A program made the position numbers and the translations under genes. 64,000 bases of DNA, from NCBI GenBank assembly GCA_029246285.1, contig JAQWNW010000022.1, positions 89,059-153,058 of the forward strand. Reading direction: 5' to 3'. The notes beneath the pieces are model-generated. The model saw nothing but the letters and a program-made list of their open reading frames with translations, had not been told where the DNA came from and did not search any database. The number at the start of each line of letters is the position of its first letter. Positions within the stretch are counted from its first letter, which is position 1. This DNA is from Paracoccaceae bacterium. Lineage in GTDB: Bacteria > Pseudomonadota > Alphaproteobacteria > Rhodobacterales > Rhodobacteraceae. Below are positions 37,109 through 46,046 of this stretch, piece after piece.

Positions 37109-37974
37109 TGCACCCTGCTCCGTCTGTAATAATATTTACTATTTTCTCAGGACTAGGATTTGGGCTATTTTTCTTATTAGGTTTAGGATTTTTTTTAGCA
37201 GACTATTGGTTAAATTTTGTTTTGTTTTTTTTAGCTTATGGTTTTTCAATAATTGGGTTGTTAAGTTCTTTGTTTCATTTGGGAAATCCGCAAAGATTCT
37301 TGAAGGCTTTTAGTCAATGGAGGACTAGTTGGTTAAGTCGTGAAGGGGTTTTTTCTACTTCTACTCTAATTATAATGGCACCTTTCGCGATAGGGAAGAT
37401 TTTTCTGGATAAAGAGTTTGTTATTCTAGGTATTGTAGGTTCTGTGTTAGCCATTTTGACAATTTTTTGCACTGCCATGATTTATGCTCAATTAAGGACA
37501 GTTCCTAGGTGGAATAGTTTCTTAACTCCTGTATTATTCGTACTTTATAGCCTAGGCGGTGGGACATTTTTGATAAACGAGGGCAGGTTAGCAGCATTTA
37601 TTTTAATACTTTCGAGTTTGCTTCAAGTGTACGCATGGTTGAATGGAGATCAACTATTTAAGAAGGCTGTAAGTAATGTAGAAAGCGCAACAGGGCTGGG
37701 TAATATTGGTAAGGTTCGATTGTTAGAAGGGCCACATACAGGTACAAATTATTTATTAAAAGAGATGGTATATATTGTGGGCCGGAAACATCGTATAAGA
37801 TTGCGTATAATTGGTTTTATTCTTGTGGGGCTTTTACCAGGTCTTATTTTGCTTCTTTTCAACTTTAATCTCTTGCTCTTGATTTTGGCATTTTTGATGC
37901 ATTTGATTGGTATAAGTTTGATCAGGTGGCTTTTTTTTGCTGAAGCTGAACATGTTGTGGGGTTATATTATTAA
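37108..37974 (+). CDS. soeC: membrane anchor SoeC (DmsC/NrfD-like)
   Basis: A 288-residue integral membrane protein with about 8 helices (HPAPSVIIFTIFSGLGFGLFFLLG at the start, FHLGNPQRFLKAFSQWRTSWLSREG between helices 2 and 3, EAEHVVGLYY at the end). The HLGNPQR and SWLSREG motifs are those of the DmsC anchor family, which passes electrons to quinone. ATG overlaps the soeB stop by one base. It ends the taurine/sulfite block. Confidence 0.87.
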   Translation: MHPAPSVIIFTIFSGLGFGLFFLLGLGFFLADYWLNFVLFFLAYGFSIIGLLSSLFHLGNPQRFLKAFSQWRTSWLSREGVFSTSTLIIMAPFAIGKIFLDKEFVILGIVGSVLAILTIFCTAMIYAQLRTVPRWNSFLTPVLFVLYSLGGGTFLINEGRLAAFILILSSLLQVYAWLNGDQLFKKAVSNVESATGLGNIGKVRLLEGPHTGTNYLLKEMVYIVGRKHRIRLRIIGFILVGLLPGLILLLFNFNLLLLILAFLMHLIGISLIRWLFFAEAEHVVGLYY

Positions 37975-38012
37975 GGAGCTTAATGAGTTTTACTATTTTT
38001 TAATTCTTTAGC

Positions 38013-38498
38013 TTATTTAGTTGGTTTCATGATAATGCAGGTAGTTGAGCCCGTAGCATATAATTTTTTGTCTTCAGAACCAATTATTTGACCGATTGCT
38101 GTTCCGGTCGATCGTCCTACGTGGGTAGTAGTCCCTATAGTATCAACCTCCATATCTAATGGAATCGCTTTTATTATGTTAATTTTGTACTCTAAGGTAG
38201 TATAAAAAAAACCTTTGTTAACCTTTGTCATGATAGCACATCCCATAGCGCTATCTAATAAAGTTCCATACCAACCCCCATGAACAGTTCCCATTGGATT
38301 CATTGTTTGGAATGTTGGGATCCCGCGAAAAATTACTTCACCAGATTTCACGCTTATCAAGTTGTAATTTAAGACCTCTGCTATTGGAGCGATAGGTAAA
38401 TCACCGTTTTGTATTTTTTCCATAAATTCTAATCCTGATATAGACAGGATTTCCTTCAATGATGGAAGTTCTTTGGGTGAGGTGGCTGTTTTTCTCAT
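38013..38498 (-). CDS. PaaI-family hot-dog thioesterase
   Basis: A 161-residue protein with the hot-dog fold signature MNPMGTVHGGWYGTLLDSAMGCAI, where HGG and the following Asp are the usual active-site elements, then YTTLEYKINIIKAIP. It probably hydrolyses an acyl- or aryl-CoA. I chose the ATG at 38498 (AAAGG upstream) over one at 38531 that has no ribosome site and adds 11 unmatched residues. It converges on soeC. Confidence 0.8.
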   Translation of the reverse strand: MRKTATSPKELPSLKEILSISGLEFMEKIQNGDLPIAPIAEVLNYNLISVKSGEVIFRGIPTFQTMNPMGTVHGGWYGTLLDSAMGCAIMTKVNKGFFYTTLEYKINIIKAIPLDMEVDTIGTTTHVGRSTGTAIGQIIGSEDKKLYATGSTTCIIMKPTK

Positions 38499-38649
38499 TA
38501 TATGCCTTTGGTTATTAATATGAAATAACATTAAATAATATTATAAATTTGATACAACAAAAAAACAGAGAAAATACAAGTATTGCGATGACGAATTGAT
38601 CCGTGTAAATCGTGAACGATAAAATTACTTGAGAAGGGCTTTTGGATTA

Positions 38650-39963
38650 ATGAAGAAAGTTTTTGTGAAAACTTACGGCTGTCAGATGAATGTTTATGAT
38701 AGTGAAAGAATGATATCTGCAATGGAACCATCCGGATACATTGAAACAAAATCTAAAGAAGAAGCAGATTTGATTCTCTTAAATACCTGCCATATTAGGG
38801 AGAAGGCTGCTGAAAAAATATATTCTGAACTTGGTCGGTTAAAGTTTTTGAAAGAAGATAATCCTGATCTTAAAATAGGAGTGGCGGGTTGTGTAGCTCA
38901 GGCTGAGGGTCAAGAGATAATGATCAGACAGCCAACTGTTGATCTTGTTGTTGGCCCTCAGTCTTATCATCGTCTTCCAAGTATGATGAAAACCGTGACA
39001 AAAGGTAACCGAGCTTTGGACACTGAATTTCCAGAAGAAAATAAGTTTGATTATTTACCGAAAGATCTTAAACACAGAAATAATCCAACCGCATTTCTGA
39101 CTGTACAAGAGGGTTGTGATAAGTTTTGTGCGTTTTGTGTTGTTCCATACACTCGCGGCGTTGAGGTTAGCAGAAGCCCCGAAAAGATAATTGAAGAAGC
39201 GAGATCTTTGGTTGATAGAGGTGTGGTAGAGATTACTTTGTTGGGTCAAAATGTTAATGCTTACTCTAATAATCACTCTGGCGAAAATTATACTTTATCT
39301 AAATTAATTTGGAAATTGTCAGATATCGCCAATTTGCAAAGAATTAGATTTACTACCTCGCATCCCAACGACATGTCTCAAGATTTGATTAATGCGCATA
39401 GGGATTGTGAAAAATTAATGCCTTATCTTCATTTGCCAGTTCAATCAGGGTCAGATCATGTTCTTAAAAAAATGAATCGAAAACACACGGCGGATGATTA
39501 TAGACGAACGATAGATAAAATTAGAAAAGCTAGGCCAGATTTGTTGCTATCTGGGGACTTTATTGTAGGATTTCCAGGAGAAACTGATGGGGACTTTCTA
39601 GATACCTTGAGGTTGATAAAAGATATTGAATATGGTCAATCATACTCCTTTAAGTATTCCGCAAGACCAGGAACACCCGCAGCAAATAGAGATGAAATAA
39701 GTGAGACTGTAAAAAAAGAACGGTTAGCTGAGCTTCAAAAACTTTTGAAAGAACAGCAAATAAGATTACAAAAAAATATGATTGGCAGAGAAGTAAATGT
39801 TCTTTTTGAAAAACCTGGGAGACTGGCTGGTCAGATGGTTGGGAAAAGCGAATATTTTCACGCTGTGCATGTTACTGGAGATGCAATTAGACCAGGTGTT
39901 ATTAATAAGGTAAGAATCACCGGCTCTGAAACTAATTCATTGAATGGTAGAATCGAAAAGTAA
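38650..39963 (+). CDS. miaB: tRNA-2-methylthio-N6-isopentenyladenosine synthase
   Basis: A 437-residue radical SAM methylthiotransferase that modifies A37 of tRNAs. The N-terminal UPF0004 domain holds the auxiliary-cluster cysteines (KTYGCQMNVYDSERM, LNTCHIREKA, VAGCVAQAEG); the radical SAM motif is CDKFCAFCVVPYTRG; a TRAM domain follows at the C terminus. I start at ATG 38650 (MKKVFVKTYG), the family N terminus; an in-frame TTG at 38629 is less likely. First gene of a run continuing to lnt. Confidence 0.95.
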   Translation: MKKVFVKTYGCQMNVYDSERMISAMEPSGYIETKSKEEADLILLNTCHIREKAAEKIYSELGRLKFLKEDNPDLKIGVAGCVAQAEGQEIMIRQPTVDLVVGPQSYHRLPSMMKTVTKGNRALDTEFPEENKFDYLPKDLKHRNNPTAFLTVQEGCDKFCAFCVVPYTRGVEVSRSPEKIIEEARSLVDRGVVEITLLGQNVNAYSNNHSGENYTLSKLIWKLSDIANLQRIRFTTSHPNDMSQDLINAHRDCEKLMPYLHLPVQSGSDHVLKKMNRKHTADDYRRTIDKIRKARPDLLLSGDFIVGFPGETDGDFLDTLRLIKDIEYGQSYSFKYSARPGTPAANRDEISETVKKERLAELQKLLKEQQIRLQKNMIGREVNVLFEKPGRLAGQMVGKSEYFHAVHVTGDAIRPGVINKVRITGSETNSLNGRIEK

Positions 39964-40091
39964 TTTTAAAAGGTGTTAGCATAATTCAATAATGTTGCTT
40001 ATAACTTCCACTTGAATTAATGTTAAGCCCTGGAATAATCCACCCACGCTTAAATTTTATAATATATTAATTTTTATCGGAGTAAAAGTTA

Positions 40092-41066
40092 TTGAGTAAG
40101 AACAAATCTAGAGATCCGCTACTCGTTCGAGATGGTAATGATGTCGTGTTTCCAAATAATGGCCTTCTAGCGGAACTTTGTGGTCAGTTTGATAAAAACT
40201 TAGCTTATATAGAAAACAGTATAGAAACGAGTCTTTCGCGGAGAGGTAACATAGTAACAGCAAGTGGGGATGAAAAAGAGCTAGGGCTAGAAGTTTTAGA
40301 TATTTTGTACAAGAGATTAAATGATGGCAAGCAAATTTCGGTGACTGAGATAGACTCTATTTTAAAAAACCAAAAAAAATTTAGATTTTCAGGGGAAAAT
40401 TTCCAAAATTTTGCAATTAAAACGAGAAAAAAATTAGTAGAACCGAGAACAGTTTCTCAAAGTAAGTACATCCAGAGTTTTGGAAAAAGTGAATTAGTTT
40501 TTGGAGTTGGTCCAGCAGGAACTGGCAAAACTTATATTGCTGTTGCTATGGCCGCTTCAAGGTTTATTGAAGGTCATGTTGATAAAATAATTTTGTCCAG
40601 GCCAGCTGTAGAGGCTGGTGAAAGATTGGGTTTTTTGCCTGGAGATATGAAAGACAAAGTAGATCCATACATGCAGCCACTTTATGATGCGTTAAATGAT
40701 TTTTTTCCAATAAAACAGCTAACAAGATTAATTGAAGATAAGCAAATAGAAATAGCCCCTTTAGCATTTATGAGGGGGCGAACGCTTTCCAGTGCATTCG
40801 TTGTGCTAGATGAAGCTCAAAATGCTACTTCAATGCAAATGAAAATGTTTTTGACTCGGTTGGGTGAAGGCTCCCAAATGGCTATTACTGGTGACATCAC
40901 TCAGATTGATTTGCAAAAGGGTATTCAGTCTGGTTTGAAAAATGCGGAAGCTTTATTGAGAAATGTGGAAGGTATTTCATTTAATTATTTTTCCTCACAA
41001 GATGTTGTTCGTCATAAGCTAGTATCAAAAATTATAGAGGCTTATGCTTCGGCCGCTGATCAATAA
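40092..41066 (+). CDS. phoH: PhoH-like ATPase
   Basis: A 324-residue PhoH family protein with Walker A GVGPAGTGKTYIAVAMA and Walker B FVVLDEAQNAT, followed by MFLTRLGEGSQMAITGDITQIDL. The family is linked to RNA metabolism and ribosome-related processing next to YbeY. The start is TTG with GGAG 9 bases before it. The miaB-phoH-ybeY-CBS-lnt order is widely conserved in Proteobacteria. Confidence 0.92.
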   Translation: MSKNKSRDPLLVRDGNDVVFPNNGLLAELCGQFDKNLAYIENSIETSLSRRGNIVTASGDEKELGLEVLDILYKRLNDGKQISVTEIDSILKNQKKFRFSGENFQNFAIKTRKKLVEPRTVSQSKYIQSFGKSELVFGVGPAGTGKTYIAVAMAASRFIEGHVDKIILSRPAVEAGERLGFLPGDMKDKVDPYMQPLYDALNDFFPIKQLTRLIEDKQIEIAPLAFMRGRTLSSAFVVLDEAQNATSMQMKMFLTRLGEGSQMAITGDITQIDLQKGIQSGLKNAEALLRNVEGISFNYFSSQDVVRHKLVSKIIEAYASAADQ

Positions 41067-41080
41067 ATAGAAATTATAAC

Positions 41081-41578
41081 ATGATAGAATTTATAAATGA
41101 GTCAAAAAAATGGGGTAAGAAAAAATCTGTTGTAATAGCTAATCAGGCGGTAAACTCAACCCTAGTGCACTTGAATTTGGATCCAGATAATTTTGAAATT
41201 GCTATATTGGCATGTGATAATGAAAAAATACAGGAGTTAAACTCTAATTTTAGAGGAATTAATAAAAACACAAATATATTGTCGTGGCCTGAGAAGGATT
41301 TGTCGCCAAAAGTTAGTGGTACAATGCCAATGAAACCTGAGCCAATTAATCGAGAGCCTATGTTTTTGGGTAATTTGGCGATTTCATTTGAATTTATAGT
41401 CAAAGAAGCGGAAAAGCTTAACAAAGATTTTTATAACCATTTATATCATTTAATTTCTCACGGCACTTTGCATTTATTGGGTTTTGTTCATGAACTTGAA
41501 CTTGACGCAAAAATAATGGAGAATAAAGAAAGAGAAATACTTTCAAAGGTTGGCATTGTAGATCCATATGGCAACTAG
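41081..41578 (+). CDS. ybeY: endoribonuclease YbeY
   Basis: A 165-residue metalloprotein for 16S rRNA 3' end maturation and ribosome quality control. The zinc motif HGTLHLLGFVH (H-x3-H-x5-H) is intact, with NTNILSWP upstream. It follows phoH by 14 bases and precedes the CBS-domain gene. Confidence 0.94.
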   Translation: MIEFINESKKWGKKKSVVIANQAVNSTLVHLNLDPDNFEIAILACDNEKIQELNSNFRGINKNTNILSWPEKDLSPKVSGTMPMKPEPINREPMFLGNLAISFEFIVKEAEKLNKDFYNHLYHLISHGTLHLLGFVHELELDAKIMENKEREILSKVGIVDPYGN

Positions 41579-41634
41579 TAAAGTATTAAAAACTATTGGA
41601 AAGGCACACGCAAACTAGCGTTCTGAGCAATTTT

Positions 41635-42522
41635 ATGAGTGATATATCTGAAGGTCCGTCTAGTGCGGCGCGTCGCGCGCAAGATGAGAGATCTAAAATA
41701 ACGTTTTTTAAAAAAATTTTCTCCCAGAAAAAAGATAAGATATTGGAAGAAAACGATCATTACGTGCCTAATAATCAATTAGAATTAGAAAAAATAAAGC
41801 AAGGTAAATTATTAAATCAAAGCCGTGTTGACAAGCTGAGACTTGAGGATGTTGCAATACCTCGAGCAGATATTATTTCAGTACAATTCGATATCGCTCT
41901 AGATGATTTAATCAAAGTTTTTCGAGAAAGTGGGTTGACAAGGTTACCCGTGTTCAAAGGAACATTAGATTCACCAATTGGGATGATTCATCTAAAAGAC
42001 TTGGCTTTGAAGCATGGTTTTTCAAAAGCTGCAACTAAGTTAATTCTTTCTAAAATGGTTCGCCCAGTTTTGTTTGCTCCACCATCAATGCCAGTCTTGG
42101 TTCTTTTGCAGAAAATGCAGTCAGAACGAATTCATATGGCTTTAGTCATTGATGAGTATGGCGGTGTAGATGGTTTGGTGACTTTAGAGGACTTAATTGA
42201 GACTATAATTGGTGAAATAGAAGACGAGCATGATTTGGAAGAGGATGCGTTCTGGGTCGTCGAAAAGCAGAACGTGATCTTGGTAAAGGCTAAAGCTCCT
42301 TTGGTCGAATTTCAGGAATTTATAGGCCTATCTTTAACTTCAGAGACAGAGGAGGATGAAATTGATACATTGGGTGGGCTGGTCTCTCAGTTATGTGGGC
42401 ATGTTCCCGTAAGAGGTGAGGTGATTATGCATAATTCTGGGGTTGAGTTCGAAGTTTTGGAAGCCGATCCGAGGCGAATAAAAAGATTAAGGGTGAGCTT
42501 GCCCGAAAATGAAAAGAACTGA
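41635..42522 (+). CDS. CBS-domain protein (CorC/hemolysin-like)
   Basis: A 295-residue cytoplasmic protein with a CBS pair (about residues 65-190, VAIPRADIISVQFD and MALVIDEYGGVDGLVTLEDLIETIIGEIEDEHD) and a C-terminal CorC_HlyC transporter-associated domain (DTLGGLVSQLCGHVPVRGE). CorC-type proteins bind ATP and are tied to magnesium or cobalt homeostasis. Start uncertain: ATG 41635 gives a natural N terminus, while the frame opens with a TTG at 41596. The last 14 bases overlap lnt. Confidence 0.85.
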   Translation: MSDISEGPSSAARRAQDERSKITFFKKIFSQKKDKILEENDHYVPNNQLELEKIKQGKLLNQSRVDKLRLEDVAIPRADIISVQFDIALDDLIKVFRESGLTRLPVFKGTLDSPIGMIHLKDLALKHGFSKAATKLILSKMVRPVLFAPPSMPVLVLLQKMQSERIHMALVIDEYGGVDGLVTLEDLIETIIGEIEDEHDLEEDAFWVVEKQNVILVKAKAPLVEFQEFIGLSLTSETEEDEIDTLGGLVSQLCGHVPVRGEVIMHNSGVEFEVLEADPRRIKRLRVSLPENEKN

Positions 42523-43993
42523 ATTAAGGCTTACAAATTTCAAAGTATTTATTGCAGCTTTTATCACGGGCTGTTTCGTTGCTTTTGGTCATGCCCCGTG
42601 GGGCTTTCTCTCTCTCTCAATCATGGGATTGGTCGGTTTTTTTGCAGTAGCAAACTATTTTAAGTCTAATTCAATTGAAAAGATAATTTTTGCCTTTGGA
42701 TTTGGTTATTTTAGTTTGACGATGCATTGGGTGGTTCAACCTTTTTTAATTGAAACAAAATATTACGGTTGGTTAGCACCCTTTGGTTTTTTAACCCTTG
42801 TAACTTTGTGCTCTTCTTTTTGGACTATTACTACCTATTTTGTATTATCTCTTAACCGCAATTTTTTATCCTTGAGCATTGCATTTTCACTGACACTGGG
42901 CGAATTTATTCGATCTTATGCTTTTTCTGGATTTCCGTGGGGTCTAGTTGGATATATTTGGCTTGATACCCCGCTTTCTCAACTAGCAGCGTGGATTGGG
43001 CCGCTTGGATTAACGGGGTTTACTTTTCTAATTGTTGGGATGCCATTTTCAATTAATAATTCCTTTAAAGTAATACCAACGTTGGGTGCTATTTTTTTAG
43101 TGTCAATCATGATGGTCGTCTTACACATGGATATCATAGAGCAGCCATTTTCAAAAAAAGTGGTCAGGTTGGTTCAGCCAAATGCTGTTCAAGAGAAGAA
43201 ATGGGATCCGCGTTTTGCCCCTATCTACTTTAAAAAACTACTTTCATTGTCATCAAAGCAACCTAGTGAAAATCTCGATCTTATAGTTTGGCCAGAGACG
43301 GCAATTGTCCCTTGGCTTAATGAGGCATCTAAAGAGTTGGAGACGATTAGCGACAGTATTCCTTTGGGAGCAGACCTAATATTAGGGATTAGAAGTTATG
43401 AAAAAAACAAAATATTTAATAGTTTGATTTTGTTGAGTAGCGATGGTGTGGTTAAAGCGAAATATGACAAATATCATCTTGTTCCATTCGGAGAATATAT
43501 TCCAGTTTTAAGATTTTTAAGTGATCATAATATTTTATTTGAATATAATTATGATGCTTTTGGATTTTCTTCTGGGAGTGGAGCAGAAATACTATCTTCT
43601 AAGATTGGTCTTTTTAGGCCTCTTATTTGTTATGAGGCAATATTTTTTCAAGAAATTGATAATAATCTTAGGCCAAATTTTTTGGTCAACTTGACAAATG
43701 ATGGTTGGTTAGGCAGTTGGGCTGGACCAGAGCAGCATTTACAACAAGTTCGAATGCGCGCTATAGAGCAGGGTTTGCCAGTAATTCGATCTGCAAATAC
43801 TGGTATTTCCGCTGTTATTGATCCTTATGGAAACGTTATAGACAGTGTACCGTTGGGCTCTGATGGTTATGTTGATGTTAATTTACCCTCACGGTTGAAT
43901 GAAACGCTGTATTCCAAACTTGGTGAAACTTTTTTCTTAATTCTTTTGTTCTTTTGGTTCTTGACTCTACTGGTGTTTAGAAAAAAGTTTTAG
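42509..43993 (+). CDS. lnt: apolipoprotein N-acyltransferase
   Basis: A 494-residue inner-membrane enzyme that adds the third acyl chain to lipoproteins. Several N-terminal membrane helices (FVAFGHAPWGF first) precede a periplasmic nitrilase domain with the catalytic Glu in IVWPETAIVPW, Lys in KYDKYHLVPFGEYIP and Cys in RPLICYEAIFF, and a last C-terminal helix. Starts 14 bases inside the CBS-domain gene. Confidence 0.94.
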   Translation: MKRTELRLTNFKVFIAAFITGCFVAFGHAPWGFLSLSIMGLVGFFAVANYFKSNSIEKIIFAFGFGYFSLTMHWVVQPFLIETKYYGWLAPFGFLTLVTLCSSFWTITTYFVLSLNRNFLSLSIAFSLTLGEFIRSYAFSGFPWGLVGYIWLDTPLSQLAAWIGPLGLTGFTFLIVGMPFSINNSFKVIPTLGAIFLVSIMMVVLHMDIIEQPFSKKVVRLVQPNAVQEKKWDPRFAPIYFKKLLSLSSKQPSENLDLIVWPETAIVPWLNEASKELETISDSIPLGADLILGIRSYEKNKIFNSLILLSSDGVVKAKYDKYHLVPFGEYIPVLRFLSDHNILFEYNYDAFGFSSGSGAEILSSKIGLFRPLICYEAIFFQEIDNNLRPNFLVNLTNDGWLGSWAGPEQHLQQVRMRAIEQGLPVIRSANTGISAVIDPYGNVIDSVPLGSDGYVDVNLPSRLNETLYSKLGETFFLILLFFWFLTLLVFRKKF

Positions 43994-44032
43994 ACTTGAC
44001 GATGGGTATTGAAAGAGCTAACGAGATCACAA

Positions 44033-44077
44033 TGTTCTACAACGGCTTCCTGACGTAGGGCAATTCTTTTTTGGAGC
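44033..44077 (+). promoter_or_regulatory. SAM/SAH riboswitch upstream of metK
   Basis: A hairpin of about 8 bp (44033-44040 with 44055-44062, two G-U pairs) has the loop AACGGCTTCCTGAC. TTCC of the loop can pair with GGAG at 44073-44076, the metK ribosome site, forming an H-type pseudoknot. The CGGCTTCCTGACG loop and TTGGAGCA tail agree with the SAM/SAH riboswitch class known from Rhodobacterales metK leaders. Ligand binding would hide the ribosome site and shut off metK translation. Confidence 0.85.
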
Positions 44078-44082
44078 AAATC

Positions 44083-45249
44083 ATGTCAAGAAATAATTAT
44101 TTGTTTACTTCTGAATCTGTGTCGGAAGGTCATCCAGATAAACTTTGTGATAGGGTATCAGATTCGATTCTTGATGCCTTTTTGTCAGAAGAAGCTTTAG
44201 CACGTGTAGCTTGTGAAACTTTTGCGACCACAAATAGGGTAGTTGTAGGAGGAGAAGTTGGTCTGTCCAGCGAAGAAAAATTGAAAAGCTTTATGGGTAA
44301 GATTGATGGAATTGTTAGAGATTGTGTTAAGGATATAGGTTATGAGCAAGATGGGTTTCATTGGCAAAATTTAACTGTGCATAATTATTTGCACCCACAA
44401 TCTGCTCACATTGCACAGGGTGTAGATAATCAGGGGGCTGGTGATCAAGGGATAATGTTTGGTTATGCTGTAAATGAGACTGAGGCACTAATGCCTGCGC
44501 CAATACAATATAGCCATGCTATTTTACTTAATTTAGCCAAGGCGCGTAAAAATGGAGAACTTCCCCAACTTGGACCTGATGCAAAATCTCAACTCACCGT
44601 TTGTTATGAAAATGGCAAGCCAGTGGGGGTTACATCTATAGTGTTATCTTCTCAGCATCTGGACGAGAAGATGAGTTCTGAAGATGTTAAGGAATTGGTT
44701 AAGCCATATATAATGAATACATTACCTGGCGGCTGGGTATCGAATGAAACAGAATGGCATGTAAATCCTACAGGTGCCTTTGTTATTGGGGGACCAGATG
44801 GCGATGCTGGGTTAACAGGTCGAAAAATCATTGTTGATACTTATGGAGGAGCTGCGCCTCATGGCGGTGGTGCATTTTCTGGAAAAGATCCTACTAAAGT
44901 GGATAGATCTGCTGCTTACGCTGCCCGCTATTTGGCAAAAAATGTTGTCGCTTCAGGGCTTGCAGCTAAGTGTACGATACAATTAGCTTATGCAATCGGT
45001 GTTGCCCAACCTTTATCAATTTATTGTGATACTCATGGGACTGGCAATGTTGAAGAGCATAGACTTGAGCTGATTTTAAAAGACATAATGGATCTTACAC
45101 CAACTGGTATAAGAGATCATTTGCAACTCGCATCTCCAATATATTCTAGAACAGCAGCTTATGGTCATTTTGGTAGGTCGCCTGACGAAACGGGTGGATT
45201 TTCTTGGGAGAAAACAGATTTAGTTGAATTGATAAATAATAGCTTGTGA
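44083..45249 (+). CDS. metK: S-adenosylmethionine synthetase
   Basis: A 388-residue enzyme making SAM from methionine and [21 protein letters not shown] at the N terminus, [33 protein letters not shown] and [19 protein letters not shown] are all present. ATG 44083 lies 6 bases behind the GGAG that is part of the riboswitch pseudoknot; an in-frame TTG at 44071 overlaps that site and is rejected. trmB follows, as in other Rhodobacterales. Confidence 0.97.
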   Translation: MSRNNYLFTSESVSEGHPDKLCDRVSDSILDAFLSEEALARVACETFATTNRVVVGGEVGLSSEEKLKSFMGKIDGIVRDCVKDIGYEQDGFHWQNLTVHNYLHPQSAHIAQGVDNQGAGDQGIMFGYAVNETEALMPAPIQYSHAILLNLAKARKNGELPQLGPDAKSQLTVCYENGKPVGVTSIVLSSQHLDEKMSSEDVKELVKPYIMNTLPGGWVSNETEWHVNPTGAFVIGGPDGDAGLTGRKIIVDTYGGAAPHGGGAFSGKDPTKVDRSAAYAARYLAKNVVASGLAAKCTIQLAYAIGVAQPLSIYCDTHGTGNVEEHRLELILKDIMDLTPTGIRDHLQLASPIYSRTAAYGHFGRSPDETGGFSWEKTDLVELINNSL

Positions 45250-45320
45250 GAATGTAAAAGGTTGGAAGTGTATTTATTTAAACTCCTTGAAAACTATTGG
45301 ATTAATCAAAGCTTAATCTA

Positions 45321-46007
45321 GTGGAAAAAAAATGGAGGAATAATTTTGGGCGACGTAGGGGTAAAGCCCTAAGAAATTCTCAGAAATTTTATATGCAGGA
45401 TGTGGAAAAATATTGCCCTTATGGCATCCGGTTATCCGAAAATCCAAACAGGAACAAAATTAAATTTTTCAATAATGAGAATCCGGTATGGCTGGAAATT
45501 GGATTTGGCTCCGGTGAACATTTGTTTTTTCAAGCCCATAATAATCCGACTGTAAATTTTATAGGTTGTGAACCTTACATAAATGGTGTTGCTACATTAC
45601 TTGGAAAATTGCAAAGCCAAAATCTAAAAAACGTGATAATATACCCTGGTGATGTGCGAGATTTAATGGATGTAATGGACGAACAAACATTGGACCAAGT
45701 TTTTTTACTTTATCCGGACCCTTGGCCAAAAAGAAGACATCATAAAAGAAGATTTGTATCAAAAGCATTTTTAGACCCACTGATTCCTTTGATTAAAACT
45801 GGAGGGGAATTATATATCGCAACTGATATAGGAGACTATGTGCGCCAAACATTGTTAAGTATAAGAGCCTATGATAACCTTTTGTGGACAGCAGAAGGGC
45901 CTAAAAGCTGGCGAGTTCCTTGGCAAAACTGGGTTAAGACGCGATATGAAAGAAAAGCCATTGCCGCTGGTCGGCGCTCATATTATCTAACTTTTCGAAA
46001 GTTTTAA
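45321..46007 (+). CDS. trmB: tRNA (guanine-N7)-methyltransferase
   Basis: A 228-residue SAM-dependent methyltransferase that makes m7G46 in tRNA. The N terminus NNFGRRRGKALRNSQ, the SAM-binding LEIGFGSGEHLFFQA and the family motif FLLYPDPWPKRRHHKRRF are clear. GTG start without a strong ribosome site. Being just behind metK, it lies next to the source of its methyl donor. Confidence 0.94.
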   Translation: MEKKWRNNFGRRRGKALRNSQKFYMQDVEKYCPYGIRLSENPNRNKIKFFNNENPVWLEIGFGSGEHLFFQAHNNPTVNFIGCEPYINGVATLLGKLQSQNLKNVIIYPGDVRDLMDVMDEQTLDQVFLLYPDPWPKRRHHKRRFVSKAFLDPLIPLIKTGGELYIATDIGDYVRQTLLSIRAYDNLLWTAEGPKSWRVPWQNWVKTRYERKAIAAGRRSYYLTFRKF

Positions 46008-46046
46008 TTAATATGAGTTAAGAATCTTAACTTAAGAGGGTGGTTC

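Noticed and set aside
36338..37974. Formate dehydrogenase or thiosulfate/polysulfide reductase as alternative identity for the molybdoenzyme operon
   Set aside because: No twin-arginine signal on the catalytic subunit and direct linkage to tpa-xsc-pta make a cytoplasmic sulfite dehydrogenase more likely. Family tree analysis was not possible here.
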